Below are positions 41,105 to 51,225 of a DNA stretch of 64,000 nt, in pieces. The notes under the pieces are model-generated. The model was not told the origin of the DNA. It ran no database searches and worked only from the letters and a program-made list of their open reading frames with translations. Source of the stretch: Pseudooceanicola sediminis (GTDB taxonomy: Bacteria > Pseudomonadota > Alphaproteobacteria > Rhodobacterales > Rhodobacteraceae); assembly GCF_003575965.1 (NCBI RefSeq), contig NZ_QWJJ01000001.1:62001-126000 (forward strand), in the 5' to 3' direction. A program made the position numbers and the translations under genes. Numbering within the stretch: the first letter of the stretch is position 1; each line of letters begins with the position of its first letter.

Positions 41105-42571
41105 ATGCCGGCCACCTGGATTTTCCTGATTGTTCTGGCGATCGCTGCCATCGGGTACGTACTGGGACGCAGCCGCGCCCTTGCTTCGGCCAGTGGCGAC
41201 AGCCGCAATCTGCATTCTCTTCCTTCTTATTACGGCAGCCATGTCGCGCTGTATGTCGCGGTGCCGTCGCTGCTGTTGTTCGGGCTGTGGCTGGTCGTTC
41301 AGCCGATCCTGATCGAACGTCATGTCCAGACCCTGATCCCCGAGGCGAGCTATCAGAACCAGGGCGAGCTGAACCTGCTGATGTCGGATGTGCATCGCAT
41401 CGCCAGCGGGCTGGATTTCGCGGTCGACTACGGAGCCCTTGGCGCCCAGCAGGCGCTGGATCTGGACACCGACACCAGCGATATCCGCGCCATTCTGGCC
41501 AGTGTCGGCGTCGCGCTCGGCTCGGACGTGTCGACGCAGACGCTGGACGCCGCCAAGCGCTATCGCGCGCTGAGTGCCACGGGCGACATCTTTCGCAGCA
41601 TCGCCGTTCTGGCCCTGGCGCTGGCCGGCCTCGGCTTTGCAGTCATCAAGACCAACCGTGATTTCCGCGCCCGCAACGCGGTCGAACGGGTGATCCTGTC
41701 GCTGCTGATCCTGGCCGCCTCGCTTGCGATCCTGACGACCGTGGGCATCGTGCTGTCGCTGGTGTTCAACACCATCGAATTCTTCAAGCTGTACCCGGCG
41801 CTGGATTTCTTTTTCGGCACGACCTGGAGCCCCTCTTTTGGCGGCGGATCGCAGCTGGGTATCCTGCCGTTGTTCTGGGGAACCTTCTATATCTCGCTGA
41901 TCGCGCTGGCGGTGGCGGTGCCCATCGGGTTGTTCGCGGCCATCTACACCAGCGAATATGCCTCGCCAAAGGTGCGCAGCATGGCAAAACCGCTGCTGGA
42001 GATCCTGGCGGGCATTCCCACCATCGTCTACGGCCTGTTCGCGCTGCTGACGGTCGGGCCCGGCCTGATGGCGGTGTTCGGCCCCAACGGGGGCCTGGGC
42101 TGGATGCAGGGCGGCACGGCGGTGATGACGGCCGGTCTGGTCATGGGCGTCATGCTGATCCCCTTCGTCAGTTCGTTGTCGGATGACATCATCAACTCGG
42201 TGCCCCAGAGCCTGCGCGACGGATCGCTGGGCCTTGGCGCCACGAAATCCGAAACCATCAAGCAGGTCGTGCTGCCGGCCGCCCTGCCGGGCATCGTGGG
42301 GGCCATCCTGCTGGCCGCATCGCGCGCAATCGGCGAGACGATGATCGTGGTTCTGGGGGCAGGGGCCGCCGCCCGCCTGTCGATGAACCCCTTTGACGCG
42401 ATGACCACCGTGACCGCCAAGATCGTCAGCCAGCTGACGGGGGACGCCGATTTCGCGTCACCCGAAGCGCTGGTCGCGTTTGCCCTGGGCATGACGCTGT
42501 TCGTGATCACGCTGGGCCTGAATATCTTTGCACTCTGGATCGTGCGCAAATACCGGGAGCAATACGAATGA
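41105..42571 (+). CDS. pstC: phosphate ABC transporter permease PstC
   Basis: A 488-residue inner-membrane permease, larger than E. coli PstC (about 320) because of an extra N-terminal region. Hydrophobic segments lie near residues 3-20 and 40-62. A periplasmic stretch spans about 65-160, and the core permease domain occupies about residues 240-488. The EAA loop is SLGLGATKSETIKQVVLPAALPGIVGAI near residue 375. LLEILAGIPTIVYGLFAL is typical of PstC. The stop overlaps the pstA start by four bases. Confidence 0.93.
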   Translation: MPATWIFLIVLAIAAIGYVLGRSRALASASGDSRNLHSLPSYYGSHVALYVAVPSLLLFGLWLVVQPILIERHVQTLIPEASYQNQGELNLLMSDVHRIASGLDFAVDYGALGAQQALDLDTDTSDIRAILASVGVALGSDVSTQTLDAAKRYRALSATGDIFRSIAVLALALAGLGFAVIKTNRDFRARNAVERVILSLLILAASLAILTTVGIVLSLVFNTIEFFKLYPALDFFFGTTWSPSFGGGSQLGILPLFWGTFYISLIALAVAVPIGLFAAIYTSEYASPKVRSMAKPLLEILAGIPTIVYGLFALLTVGPGLMAVFGPNGGLGWMQGGTAVMTAGLVMGVMLIPFVSSLSDDIINSVPQSLRDGSLGLGATKSETIKQVVLPAALPGIVGAILLAASRAIGETMIVVLGAGAAARLSMNPFDAMTTVTAKIVSQLTGDADFASPEALVAFALGMTLFVITLGLNIFALWIVRKYREQYE

Positions 42572-43932
42572 CCGACGCAAGCATTTCCGGTCCTGCCGCG
42601 AAACCGCGCCCCAACACCTCAGGCTCTCTTCTGGAACTGGACAAGGGCACCCGCCGCCGCAACGCCGCCGAAAAACGCTTTCGTGCCTATGGCATGGCGG
42701 CGGTCGGTATCGGGCTGATCTTTCTGCTGGTGCTGCTGTTCACCATCGTGCGCAACGGCGTGCCGGCCTTTACCCAGACCTTTATCGAGCTGCCCGTCAC
42801 GCTGAGCGAAGCCAAGCTGGACAAGAGCGGCAACCGCGATATCGAAGAGATCAAGAAGGTCACGACCTTTGGCTATGGCGGGTTGATCAACTCTGCGCTG
42901 GAAACGACGCTGAGTGATGCCGGGATCGCCTCGCCCTTCGAGAAGGCCAGTGAGCTGAGCAAGCTGATCTCGTCCTCCGCTGCGGCGCAGATCCGTGATT
43001 ACGTGCTGACACATCCGGACGACATCGGGAAAACCGTCACGTTCGAAGTGCTCGCCTCGTCCCGGGTGGATGGGTACGAAAAGGGCCGGGTCACACGGGT
43101 GGCCCTGCTTAACGACAAGAACCTGGATGCCGAGCATCTGGATGTCGCGGACCAGATGAAAGAGGCGGGCGTGCTGAAACGCCGGTTCAACTGGGACTTC
43201 ATCCTGGGCGCCGACGCGTCGGAGAGCCGCCCCGAACAGGCCGGGATCGGCGTGTCGATGCTGGGGTCGCTGTTCATGATGCTGGTGGTGCTGGTGCTGT
43301 CGCTGCCGATCGGCGTCGCCGCATCCGTCTACCTTGAGGAGTTCGCACCGAAAAACTGGTTCACCGATATCATCGAGGTGAATATCTCGAACCTGGCGGC
43401 CGTGCCGTCGATCGTCTTTGGTATCCTGGGGCTGGCGGTCTTCATCCAGTTCATCGAGCTGCCGCAATCCGCACCGCTGGTCGGTGGTCTGGTGCTGACG
43501 CTGATGACATTGCCGACCATCATCATCTCGACCCGCGCGTCGCTGAAGGCGGTGCCGCCGTCGATCCGCGATGCGGCCTTGGGGGTAGGGGCGTCGAAAA
43601 TGCAATCGGTGTTCCACCATGTGCTGCCGCTGGCCATGCCCGGCATCCTGACGGGGACGATCCTTGGTCTGGCGCAGGCTTTGGGCGAAACCGCGCCGCT
43701 GCTGCTGATCGGGATGGTGGGCTATATCGCCTCGAACTATCCTGACGGGATCGCGTCCGGGTTCCTCGATCCGAACTCGGCCATGCCTGCCCAGATCTAT
43801 GAATGGGCAAAACGGGCGGACCCGGCCTATTACGAACGCGCCTGGGGCGGTATCATCATCCTGCTGGTATTCCTCATGACCATGAACATCATCGCCATCA
43901 TTCTGCGCCGCCGGTTTGAGCGTCGCTGGTAA
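42568..43932 (+). CDS. pstA: phosphate ABC transporter permease PstA
   Basis: A 454-residue permease partner of PstC. TM1 ([21 protein letters not shown]) is near residue 40. A long periplasmic insert (residues 65-215) follows, as in other alphaproteobacterial PstA proteins with N-terminal extensions. The core has [17 protein letters not shown] near residue 245 and [20 protein letters not shown]-like segments. The EAA loop is [29 protein letters not shown] near residue 332. The gene starts within the pstC stop (ATGA) and ends 16 bp before pstB. Confidence 0.93.
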   Translation: MTDASISGPAAKPRPNTSGSLLELDKGTRRRNAAEKRFRAYGMAAVGIGLIFLLVLLFTIVRNGVPAFTQTFIELPVTLSEAKLDKSGNRDIEEIKKVTTFGYGGLINSALETTLSDAGIASPFEKASELSKLISSSAAAQIRDYVLTHPDDIGKTVTFEVLASSRVDGYEKGRVTRVALLNDKNLDAEHLDVADQMKEAGVLKRRFNWDFILGADASESRPEQAGIGVSMLGSLFMMLVVLVLSLPIGVAASVYLEEFAPKNWFTDIIEVNISNLAAVPSIVFGILGLAVFIQFIELPQSAPLVGGLVLTLMTLPTIIISTRASLKAVPPSIRDAALGVGASKMQSVFHHVLPLAMPGILTGTILGLAQALGETAPLLLIGMVGYIASNYPDGIASGFLDPNSAMPAQIYEWAKRADPAYYERAWGGIIILLVFLMTMNIIAIILRRRFERRW

Positions 43933-43948
43933 GCAAGGGGGAAGAACC

Positions 43949-44746
<798 letters not shown>

Positions 44747-44773
44747 GCCCGCATTCAACAGGAGCCAATATCC

Positions 44774-45508
44774 ATGGCACAGCATATCGCGAGCGCATAT
44801 GACCGCGATCTTGAAGCCGTTCAGGCCAAGATCATGAAAATGGGCGGTCTGGTCGAGCAGGCCATTTTCGACGCCAGCCAGGCGCTGGAAAACCGTGACG
44901 AGGAAATGGCCGAAAAGGTGCGCGCCGGTGACAAGGTCATCGACGAGCTGGAAGAGATCATTCAGGAAGACGCGGCCCGCATCATCGCGCTGCGCGCGCC
45001 GACGGCGGGCGACCTGCGCATCGTTCTGTCGATCATGAAGATCGCCGGCAACCTTGAACGTATCGGCGATTATGCCAAGAACATGGCCAAGCGCACCTCG
45101 GTGCTGGTGCAGATGCAACCGATCACCGGGGCCCATTCCGCGCTGCGCCGCATGGCGCGCGAGGTCGAGGGGATGCTGCGTGATGCGCTGGATGCCTATA
45201 TTCAGCGTGACGCCGACCTTGCCCAGGACGTGATCAACCGCGACCGCGATGTCGACCAGATGTACAATGCGCTGTTCCGAGAATTCCTGACTTTCATGAT
45301 GGAAGACCCGCGCAACATCACGGCCTGCATGCATCTGCATTTCATGGCCAAGAACACCGAACGCATGGGCGATCACGTCACGTCGGTCGCGGAGCAGGTG
45401 ATCTATCTTGTCACCGGTCTGCCGCCCGAAGACGCGCGCCCGAAACAGGACAATACCTCGGTCGATCCCAATGTTGCGCCACCGCAACCGATGAGCGGAG
45501 ACAAGTAA
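44774..45508 (+). CDS. phoU: phosphate transport system regulator PhoU
   Basis: A 244-residue all-helical protein with two PhoU repeats that signals between PstB and PhoR, keeping PhoB inactive when phosphate is ample. The metal-binding signatures EDAARIIALRAPTAGDLRIVLS near residue 72 and MHLHFMAKNTERMGDHVTSVAEQV near residue 180 are clear. The C-terminal 20 residues are polar. The next gene, phoB, starts one base after the stop, so both are translated from one message. Confidence 0.95.
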   Translation: MAQHIASAYDRDLEAVQAKIMKMGGLVEQAIFDASQALENRDEEMAEKVRAGDKVIDELEEIIQEDAARIIALRAPTAGDLRIVLSIMKIAGNLERIGDYAKNMAKRTSVLVQMQPITGAHSALRRMAREVEGMLRDALDAYIQRDADLAQDVINRDRDVDQMYNALFREFLTFMMEDPRNITACMHLHFMAKNTERMGDHVTSVAEQVIYLVTGLPPEDARPKQDNTSVDPNVAPPQPMSGDK

Positions 45509-45509
45509 C

Positions 45510-46202
45510 ATGGCCGCCGACCAGCAACCCACGGTCCTTGTTGTCGAAGACGAACCCGCGCAGCGTGAAGTGCTTGCCTACAATCTCGAGGCCGAAGGCT
45601 TCAAGGTGAGCCGCGCCGAGAATGGCGAAGAGGCGATGCTGCTGGTGCAGGAGGTGGCACCGGACATCATCGTTCTGGATTGGATGCTGCCGAACCTGTC
45701 GGGCATCGAGGTCTGCCGCCAGTTGAAGATGCGTGCCGAGACCCGCGGCGTGCCGATCATCATGTTGTCGGCGCGCTCTGAAGAATTCGACCGGGTGCGG
45801 GGGCTGGAAACCGGCGCGGATGACTATGTGGTCAAGCCGTATTCGGTGATCGAGCTGATGGCGCGGGTGCGCGCACAACTGCGCCGCACGCGGCCTGCGT
45901 CGATGGGAGAGCGCCTGGAGTACGAGGATATCCTGCTGGACGCCGAGACACATCGCGTCATGCGCAGCGGGCAGGAGCTGAAGCTGGGGCCGACGGAATT
46001 TCGTCTGCTGTCGACCTTCATGGAAAAGCCCGGTCGGGTTTGGTCGCGCGAACAGCTGCTCGACCGTGTGTGGGGACGAGACATCTACGTCGATACGCGT
46101 ACGGTGGATGTGCACATCGGCCGGCTGCGCAAGGCGCTTTGTACGCACGGTGGCGACGATCCGCTGCGGACGGTACGTGGCGCGGGATATGCGCTTGGCT
46201 AA
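45510..46202 (+). CDS. phoB: phosphate regulon response regulator PhoB
   Basis: A 230-residue OmpR/PhoB-type regulator. The receiver has acidic residues Glu13/Asp14, phospho-acceptor Asp57 (VLDWMLPNLSGIEV) and LSARSE/DYVVKPYS. The winged-helix effector domain covers residues 130-228 (LKLGPTEFRLLSTFMEKPGRVWSREQLLDRVWG, DVHIGRLRKAL). It ends the phoR-pstSCAB-phoU-phoB cluster and should bind the Pho boxes before pstS, so the operon is autoregulated. No clear terminator is visible in the 215 bp before the convergent PAP2 gene. Confidence 0.96.
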   Translation: MAADQQPTVLVVEDEPAQREVLAYNLEAEGFKVSRAENGEEAMLLVQEVAPDIIVLDWMLPNLSGIEVCRQLKMRAETRGVPIIMLSARSEEFDRVRGLETGADDYVVKPYSVIELMARVRAQLRRTRPASMGERLEYEDILLDAETHRVMRSGQELKLGPTEFRLLSTFMEKPGRVWSREQLLDRVWGRDIYVDTRTVDVHIGRLRKALCTHGGDDPLRTVRGAGYALG

Positions 46203-46417
46203 GTCTTGCGATGCGGGGGTGGATATTGCCCCCGTACCGCCACTGCCATATTTCTTATAATCGGTATTATGTAAATTATTGAGCTATGGCGTTTGCTGTA
46301 AACCGTAGGTTTTCCTGTTCAAACAGCGTGGCTGGCGGTTGTTGGTCCCTTTAGGTGACACATGCGGTTTACCGTGCAGAGCACTGATTTGAATGGGTAA
46401 AGCACATGATCCGTATG

Positions 46418-47137
46418 TCAGGTATCGCCCCGCTTGTCCGGTTCGATCTGGCCGTGACGCCCCATGCGACGTGCCAGCAACCAGACGCCCAATGCCCAGG
46501 CCGCGCCCAACGTCCAGCCCGCCAGGACATCCGACGGCCAGTGAACGCCCAGGTAGACCCGGCTGATCCCGACCAGCATGGCAAGCACCGCGGCCACCGT
46601 GATGTAGAACGCGCGAATGCCCAGCTGTGTTTCCGACCGCGCCAGCATCACGGCCAGCGTCAGATAGGTCACCGCCGCCATCATCGAGTGGCCTGAGGGA
46701 AAGGATGCGGTGGCAACCTCGACACCGTGCGGCACCAGATCGGGCCGCGGACGTGAAAAGCCCAGCTTGGCCAGGTGCGACAAGGCCTGTCCGCCGATGA
46801 TTGCGATGCCCAGGAAAACGGCCGACGCGCGCTGGCGGTTCAACACCAGGAACACCAGCACGCTGAGCGAAATCAGCGTCAGAACCGTGACGCCGCCAAG
46901 TGCGGTCAGATCGCGCATCGCGACTTCGACCTGCGAGCCGCCGATGGGATTGTTCAGATCGCCCGGAGTGCGCAACGCCAGCAGAACGGCCTGGTCAAAA
47001 GCGTGCAGATCCCCTTCGATCATTTCGGCCGCCAGCGCGACAAACGCCCAGAGCGCACCCCCGATGACGACGATGACGACCAGGGTGATAACCTCGACCC
47101 GTTTGGTGAGGTTCAGAAAAGCAGCGCGAAGAGACAT
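46418..47137 (-). CDS. PAP2-superfamily membrane phosphatase
   Basis: A 239-residue inner-membrane phosphatase with about six hydrophobic segments. All three parts of the PAP2 signature are present: KLGFSRPRP near residue 124, PSGHS near residue 147 and SRVYLGVHWPSD near residue 192. The active site faces the periplasm. Substrates in this family include undecaprenyl diphosphate, phosphatidylglycerophosphate and lipid A phosphates. A role in phosphate scavenging beside the pho regulon is possible but unproven. I prefer the ATG at 47137, with AGGA upstream, over the longer frame from 47203. Confidence 0.9.
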   Translation of the reverse strand: MSLRAAFLNLTKRVEVITLVVIVVIGGALWAFVALAAEMIEGDLHAFDQAVLLALRTPGDLNNPIGGSQVEVAMRDLTALGGVTVLTLISLSVLVFLVLNRQRASAVFLGIAIIGGQALSHLAKLGFSRPRPDLVPHGVEVATASFPSGHSMMAAVTYLTLAVMLARSETQLGIRAFYITVAAVLAMLVGISRVYLGVHWPSDVLAGWTLGAAWALGVWLLARRMGRHGQIEPDKRGDT

Positions 47138-47548
47138 GGAGGTCCTGTTGTTTGGGGCATCGATGCGATGGATATGCAGGTGCGAGACTAGATGGGGCAG
47201 CACGTCGGCGCGACAAGCTGATCTTTGCCGATGCCCGGACGCAGCGCGGTGACGTCAAGCGCGCAGTCTCGCGTGCGGATGCTGGCAGTTATGTGCCGCC
47301 CTGCCCCAGCATTTCGTGGCCAGCCCGCCAGAGCCAGTATTTCCTGGGGCGTCAGAGTGATTGCGCGGCACGTGCAAAGGGCGCGAAAAACGCGTCTTAC
47401 CATGGCCCGACGTGGCTGGGATGAGGCGCTGACACCAGATTTTTCGTCGCATCGCGCCGGCGCAGCGGTATGTTTTTGCTGGCATATCGCTGTAATTGGG
47501 TGTGGACTGAGGAGAGACGCGCACGCAACTGCAGAAAGCGAGCAAGGA
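47138..47548. other. divergent intergenic region, no supportable gene
   Basis: These 411 bp lie between the PAP2 gene and the GGDEF-EAL gene, which are transcribed away from each other. Open frames exist on both strands but none has a family signature together with a ribosome binding site. The two promoters must be here. Confidence 0.5.
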
Positions 47549-49993
47549 ATGCACGGGACTGCAACGCACAAGGCCCTGGAGAATGCCCTGATCAAGGGGC
47601 CGTTCGCCTATGGATTCGTTGATGGCGACATGATCGTCCAGCGCCATAACGAGGCCGCGGCCAATTGGTTTGCCATGCCGGGGCGCAGCCTGGTCGGTCA
47701 GCCCCTGAGGCAGTTCATGAGCGCGGAAATGCTCGCCTCCGTTTCGCCATCCCTGCAACAGGCGCTTGGCGGACACGTGGTCGAGTACGAACGCACTCTG
47801 CAACACCCCGAGGGGGTGCGCACCTCGGTTGCGCGCTATGTTCCCGAACATGACGACACTGGCGACGTCGTCGGGATTCATATTTTCCTGGTCGACATAA
47901 CGGATCAACGGCACTCTGAAACCGAGGCCAATACGCTGCGCGAACGCTTCAAGGGGGCGTTTCAGCATGCCGCGATCGGCATGGCCATCGTTGCGCCGGA
48001 CGGGAAATTCCTGTCGGTCAACAAATCGCTCTGCGAAATGCTGGGGTATACGTCGCAGGAATTGCTCGAGGGCGATTTCCAGGAGCTGACGCACCCTGAC
48101 GATCTGGAGGCGGACCTGCAAAGTCTGACCCAGCTGAACGATGGCACGCGCGACTCCTATACGATGGAGAAACGCTATATCTCCAAGGCTGACGCGACCA
48201 TCTATGCCATTCTGAGCGTGTCCGTGGTGCGTAGCGCGGATGGCACGCCACTGCACTTCGTGTCCCAGATTCAGGATATTTCCCCGCGCAAACATGCCGA
48301 GGATCGGCTGTTTCGCGAACATGAGATGGCCGAAGTCACGCTTCGATCCATCGGGGACGGCGTTATCACCTGCGACCCGAGCGGTGGCGTCGTCTATCTG
48401 AACCCCGTGGCCCAGGGCCTGACGGGATGGAGCAACGAAGACGCCGCGGGCAAGCCGATCTCGACCATCTTCAACGTGCGTGACCCCGACGATTTCCCGG
48501 TGCCCTGCCCCATGGCCGAAGCGCTGGAAACCGGACGGATCGTGGCGCTTCAGGCCAATTCGGTGCTGATCAGCAAGGACGGCGTGCGCCTGCCGGTTGA
48601 GGATTCCGCCGCGCCGATCCGCGATCGGGCTGGCAATGTGGTTGGGGGCGTTTTGGTGTTTCACGACGTTTCCCATCAGCGCGCGATGGCGATCAAGCTG
48701 GAATTTCTGGCCCATCACGACATGCTGACCGAATTGCCGAACCGTGCGTTGTTCAAGGATCGTCTGTCGATGACGCTGCGCGCCAACCGTCGCGATGGCA
48801 AGAATTGCGCGATCTTGTTCTGTGACCTCGACCGGTTCAAATCCATCAACGATGCCCATGGTCATGCTGCCGGCGATGAGGTTTTGCAGGAACTGGCCCA
48901 TAGATTGAAGCGGAGCGTGCGCGACGGCGATACGGTCTGTCGCTGGGCCGGTGATGAATTTGCCATCCTGATGCCGGATGTCACATCCGAACGTGACGCC
49001 CGCCTGGTGGCCAGCCGGATCGTGGAAAGCGCCCGCACGCCCATCCATCTCAAATCGTCGTTGGGACGTGTCGATGTCGGTCTCAGCGTCGGTATCGGCA
49101 TGTTCCCCGAGGATGGTCAGGATGCCAGCAGCCTTGTGGCCGCAGCCGATGCGGCGCTGTACGAGGTGAAACGCACCGGGCGAAATGGATTTGCCTTTCA
49201 CCACGAGGGGCTGAATATCCTGACACGCGAACGCGCCCGCCAGGAGGCCCAACTGCGCGAGGCGCTGCAATCGAACGCGCTTGAACTTCACTACCAACCG
49301 CGGATTTCGCTGAAAGACGGCAGGATCACCGGGGTCGAGGCGCTGGTGCGGCTGCGCATCGACGGCAAGCTGGTCTTTCCTGATGAGTTCATCTCGATCG
49401 CGGAGGATACCGGCTTGATCCACGACCTGAGCCGGTGGGTGCTGCGCGAGGCATGTCGGCAGTGCAAGGTCTGGCAGGATGGCCCCCTGCGCGATGTTCT
49501 GGTCGCGATCAACATGTCACCGATGCGGTTGCGTCAACCGGATCTGTCGCGGGAAATCGCGGACGTCTTGGCGGAATATGATCTGGAGCCGAAGCGTATC
49601 GAATTCGAGATTACCGAGACCATGCTGGCGACGGCGACACAGGAATGCGGCGAGCAGATCCGAGAGCTGTCGAAGCTGGGCTTCAAGCTGTCGCTGGATG
49701 ATTTCGGCACCGGGTTTTCCAACCTTGCGTATCTGCGCAAATTGCCGATCGACACCCTGAAAATCGACCGCAGTTTCGTGTCTATGTCAGAAGGCGACAT
49801 GACCATTGCCAGTGCAATCATCGGCCTCGGCGGATCTTTTGGCAAAAGCATCGTGGCCGAAGGGATCGAGACGCGCGAGCAGGAACAGGCGTTGATGAAA
49901 CTGGGCTGCGACGAGGGACAGGGATTCCTGTATTCCCGTGCCGTGTGCGCCGCCGAGATCGAGGACATGTTCGACCTGGTGTCCGCGCCCTAG
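47549..49993 (+). CDS. PAS-PAS-PAS-GGDEF-EAL c-di-GMP turnover protein
   Basis: An 814-residue soluble protein with no membrane segment. Three PAS domains occupy about residues 15-115, 130-255 and 260-380. The diguanylate cyclase domain (390-550) has an altered active motif, RWAGDEF (AGDEF), with an inhibitory RxxD site (RDGD) exactly five residues before it. The EAL domain (565-810) is intact: GVEALVRLR, MSPMRLRQPD, EFEITETML, LDDFGTGFSNLAYL and LKIDRSF. It can therefore be expected to hydrolyse c-di-GMP and may also bind or make it. The ATG at 47549 is the first in-frame start giving a complete PAS domain; the frame stays open upstream to 47225. Confidence 0.9.
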   Translation: MHGTATHKALENALIKGPFAYGFVDGDMIVQRHNEAAANWFAMPGRSLVGQPLRQFMSAEMLASVSPSLQQALGGHVVEYERTLQHPEGVRTSVARYVPEHDDTGDVVGIHIFLVDITDQRHSETEANTLRERFKGAFQHAAIGMAIVAPDGKFLSVNKSLCEMLGYTSQELLEGDFQELTHPDDLEADLQSLTQLNDGTRDSYTMEKRYISKADATIYAILSVSVVRSADGTPLHFVSQIQDISPRKHAEDRLFREHEMAEVTLRSIGDGVITCDPSGGVVYLNPVAQGLTGWSNEDAAGKPISTIFNVRDPDDFPVPCPMAEALETGRIVALQANSVLISKDGVRLPVEDSAAPIRDRAGNVVGGVLVFHDVSHQRAMAIKLEFLAHHDMLTELPNRALFKDRLSMTLRANRRDGKNCAILFCDLDRFKSINDAHGHAAGDEVLQELAHRLKRSVRDGDTVCRWAGDEFAILMPDVTSERDARLVASRIVESARTPIHLKSSLGRVDVGLSVGIGMFPEDGQDASSLVAAADAALYEVKRTGRNGFAFHHEGLNILTRERARQEAQLREALQSNALELHYQPRISLKDGRITGVEALVRLRIDGKLVFPDEFISIAEDTGLIHDLSRWVLREACRQCKVWQDGPLRDVLVAINMSPMRLRQPDLSREIADVLAEYDLEPKRIEFEITETMLATATQECGEQIRELSKLGFKLSLDDFGTGFSNLAYLRKLPIDTLKIDRSFVSMSEGDMTIASAIIGLGGSFGKSIVAEGIETREQEQALMKLGCDEGQGFLYSRAVCAAEIEDMFDLVSAP

Positions 49994-50100
49994 ACCATTC
50001 TGGCCATACCGGACAGTAGTGCGGAGCCCTGCGCCAGGGCCGCCTGCCCGTTTGCAGACGTCGCCAGATACCTGACACAGCCCGAAGAAAGGCAAGATTG

Positions 50101-50565
50101 ATGACTGACAATGCCGACCTTGAAATCCGCCCCGTGCGCGATGGCGATCGTGAACAATGGGATCATCTGTATGCGGGCTACGCCGCGTTCTACCAGGTGC
50201 CGCAGACCAGCGAAATGCGCGACAAGGTATGGGGCTGGTTGCACGATCCGGCGCAGGAATCCGAAGGTCTGGTGGCGCAAGGTCCGGGTGGAAAACTGGT
50301 CGGGCTGGCGCATTTTCGCCCCTACGCCCGCCCGCTTGCCGCCTCGACCGGATTGTTTCTCGATGATCTTTTCGTTTCGCCTGATGCACGTGGCAGCGGT
50401 GCCGCAGATGCGCTGATCGAAGGTGTTCGCAAGATTGCCGAGGCACGCGGTTGCAGCCTTGTGCGCTGGATCACGGCCGAGGATAATTATCGCGGCCGTG
50501 GGCTATATGATCGTGTGGCCAGCCGCACGGCATGGGTGACATACGACATAAAGCTGCCGTCCTGA
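50101..50565 (+). CDS. GNAT family N-acetyltransferase
   Basis: A 154-residue GCN5-related acetyltransferase. Motifs are IRPVRDGDREQWDHLYAGYAAFY at the N-terminus, the acetyl-CoA-binding DDLFVSPDARGSGAADALI near residue 92 (a relaxed Q/RxxGxG/A), and VRWITAEDNYRGRGLYDRVA near residue 122. The substrate is unknown; relatives acetylate small amines or ribosomal proteins. A TTG at 50098 precedes the ATG at 50101, which I chose. It stands alone, 107 bp after the c-di-GMP gene. Confidence 0.87.
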   Translation: MTDNADLEIRPVRDGDREQWDHLYAGYAAFYQVPQTSEMRDKVWGWLHDPAQESEGLVAQGPGGKLVGLAHFRPYARPLAASTGLFLDDLFVSPDARGSGAADALIEGVRKIAEARGCSLVRWITAEDNYRGRGLYDRVASRTAWVTYDIKLPS

Positions 50566-50676
50566 CACGCCCGGCCGACTGTCACGCAACCGGCCTGTTG
50601 TCTCAAGACATTCTTTTTGGGTAATATATTTTTATATCAGTTGGTTGTGGGTTGAGGTTCATGTAAAGCATGAGCG

Positions 50677-50711
50677 CCGCGAAGCAAACCGATAAATATC
50701 CGGCTTCGCGG
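50677..50711. other. 9-bp inverted repeat in the convergent junction of two GNAT genes
   Basis: CCGCGAAGC (50677-50685) pairs with GCTTCGCGG (50703-50711) across a 17-base AT-rich loop. There is no T-run directly behind it in either direction. It lies 23 bp beyond the stop of the leftward GNAT gene and may act as a weak or factor-dependent terminator. Confidence 0.5.
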
Positions 50712-50733
50712 GCGGCTGGCAGCCCGAGGGGTT

Positions 50734-51180
50734 TCAGGAAACGTCCTTCACGAAATAAACGCGGTGAAAGCCATCTTCGACGCGGCGGTCCACTTCGACG
50801 TAGCCGAGCCTAGGGTAAATGGAGAGGTTATCCGACATCTTCTCATTGGTATAAAGATGCACCGAGCCAAGGCCCCGCCGGCGCGCCGAGACTTCGCAAA
50901 AGCTGACGAGATCCTTGCCGATACCGCGACCGGTGGCACTGGGAAAAACCGCCACGTTTTCAAGCAGAAGGTGATCGCCTTCGGCATAGAACACGATAAA
51001 GCCCTGTACTTCGTCCTGGCTATTGGTGGCGACGTGGACATGTCGTGCGGCAATCTGCGATGCGAAATCGGCGACCATCGGTGCCGGTTTCCGGCCCATC
51101 AGGGGGACGTAACGCGCGTAGGCCTGTTCGGCGCAGCTGCGGATATCGGGTTCGTCGCTGGGTCTGGCGGTTCGGATCAT
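50734..51180 (-). CDS. GNAT family N-acetyltransferase, last gene of the peptide-type ABC operon
   Basis: A 148-residue acetyltransferase. It opens MIRTARPSDEPDIRSCAEQAY. The acetyl-CoA loop is clear, VFPSATGRGIGKDLVSF near residue 80, and LYTNEKMSDNLSIYPRLGYVEVDRR near residue 112 is the usual C-terminal beta-alpha element. It lies 45 bp behind the hydroxyacid dehydrogenase in the same direction. With a deacetylase-like enzyme encoded at the other end of this locus, acetylation and deacetylation of the same amine-containing compound is conceivable. The substrate is unknown. Confidence 0.87.
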   Translation of the reverse strand: MIRTARPSDEPDIRSCAEQAYARYVPLMGRKPAPMVADFASQIAARHVHVATNSQDEVQGFIVFYAEGDHLLLENVAVFPSATGRGIGKDLVSFCEVSARRRGLGSVHLYTNEKMSDNLSIYPRLGYVEVDRRVEDGFHRVYFVKDVS

Positions 51181-51225
51181 TGCGCTTCCTTCGAACGCCC
51201 TCGGGGCTTTGGTTCTGGCGGCCCG

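Noticed and set aside
47188-47595. Minus-strand ORF in the PAP2/GGDEF-EAL intergenic region
   Set aside because: It overlaps the start regions of both neighbours, has no ribosome binding site and no recognised domain.
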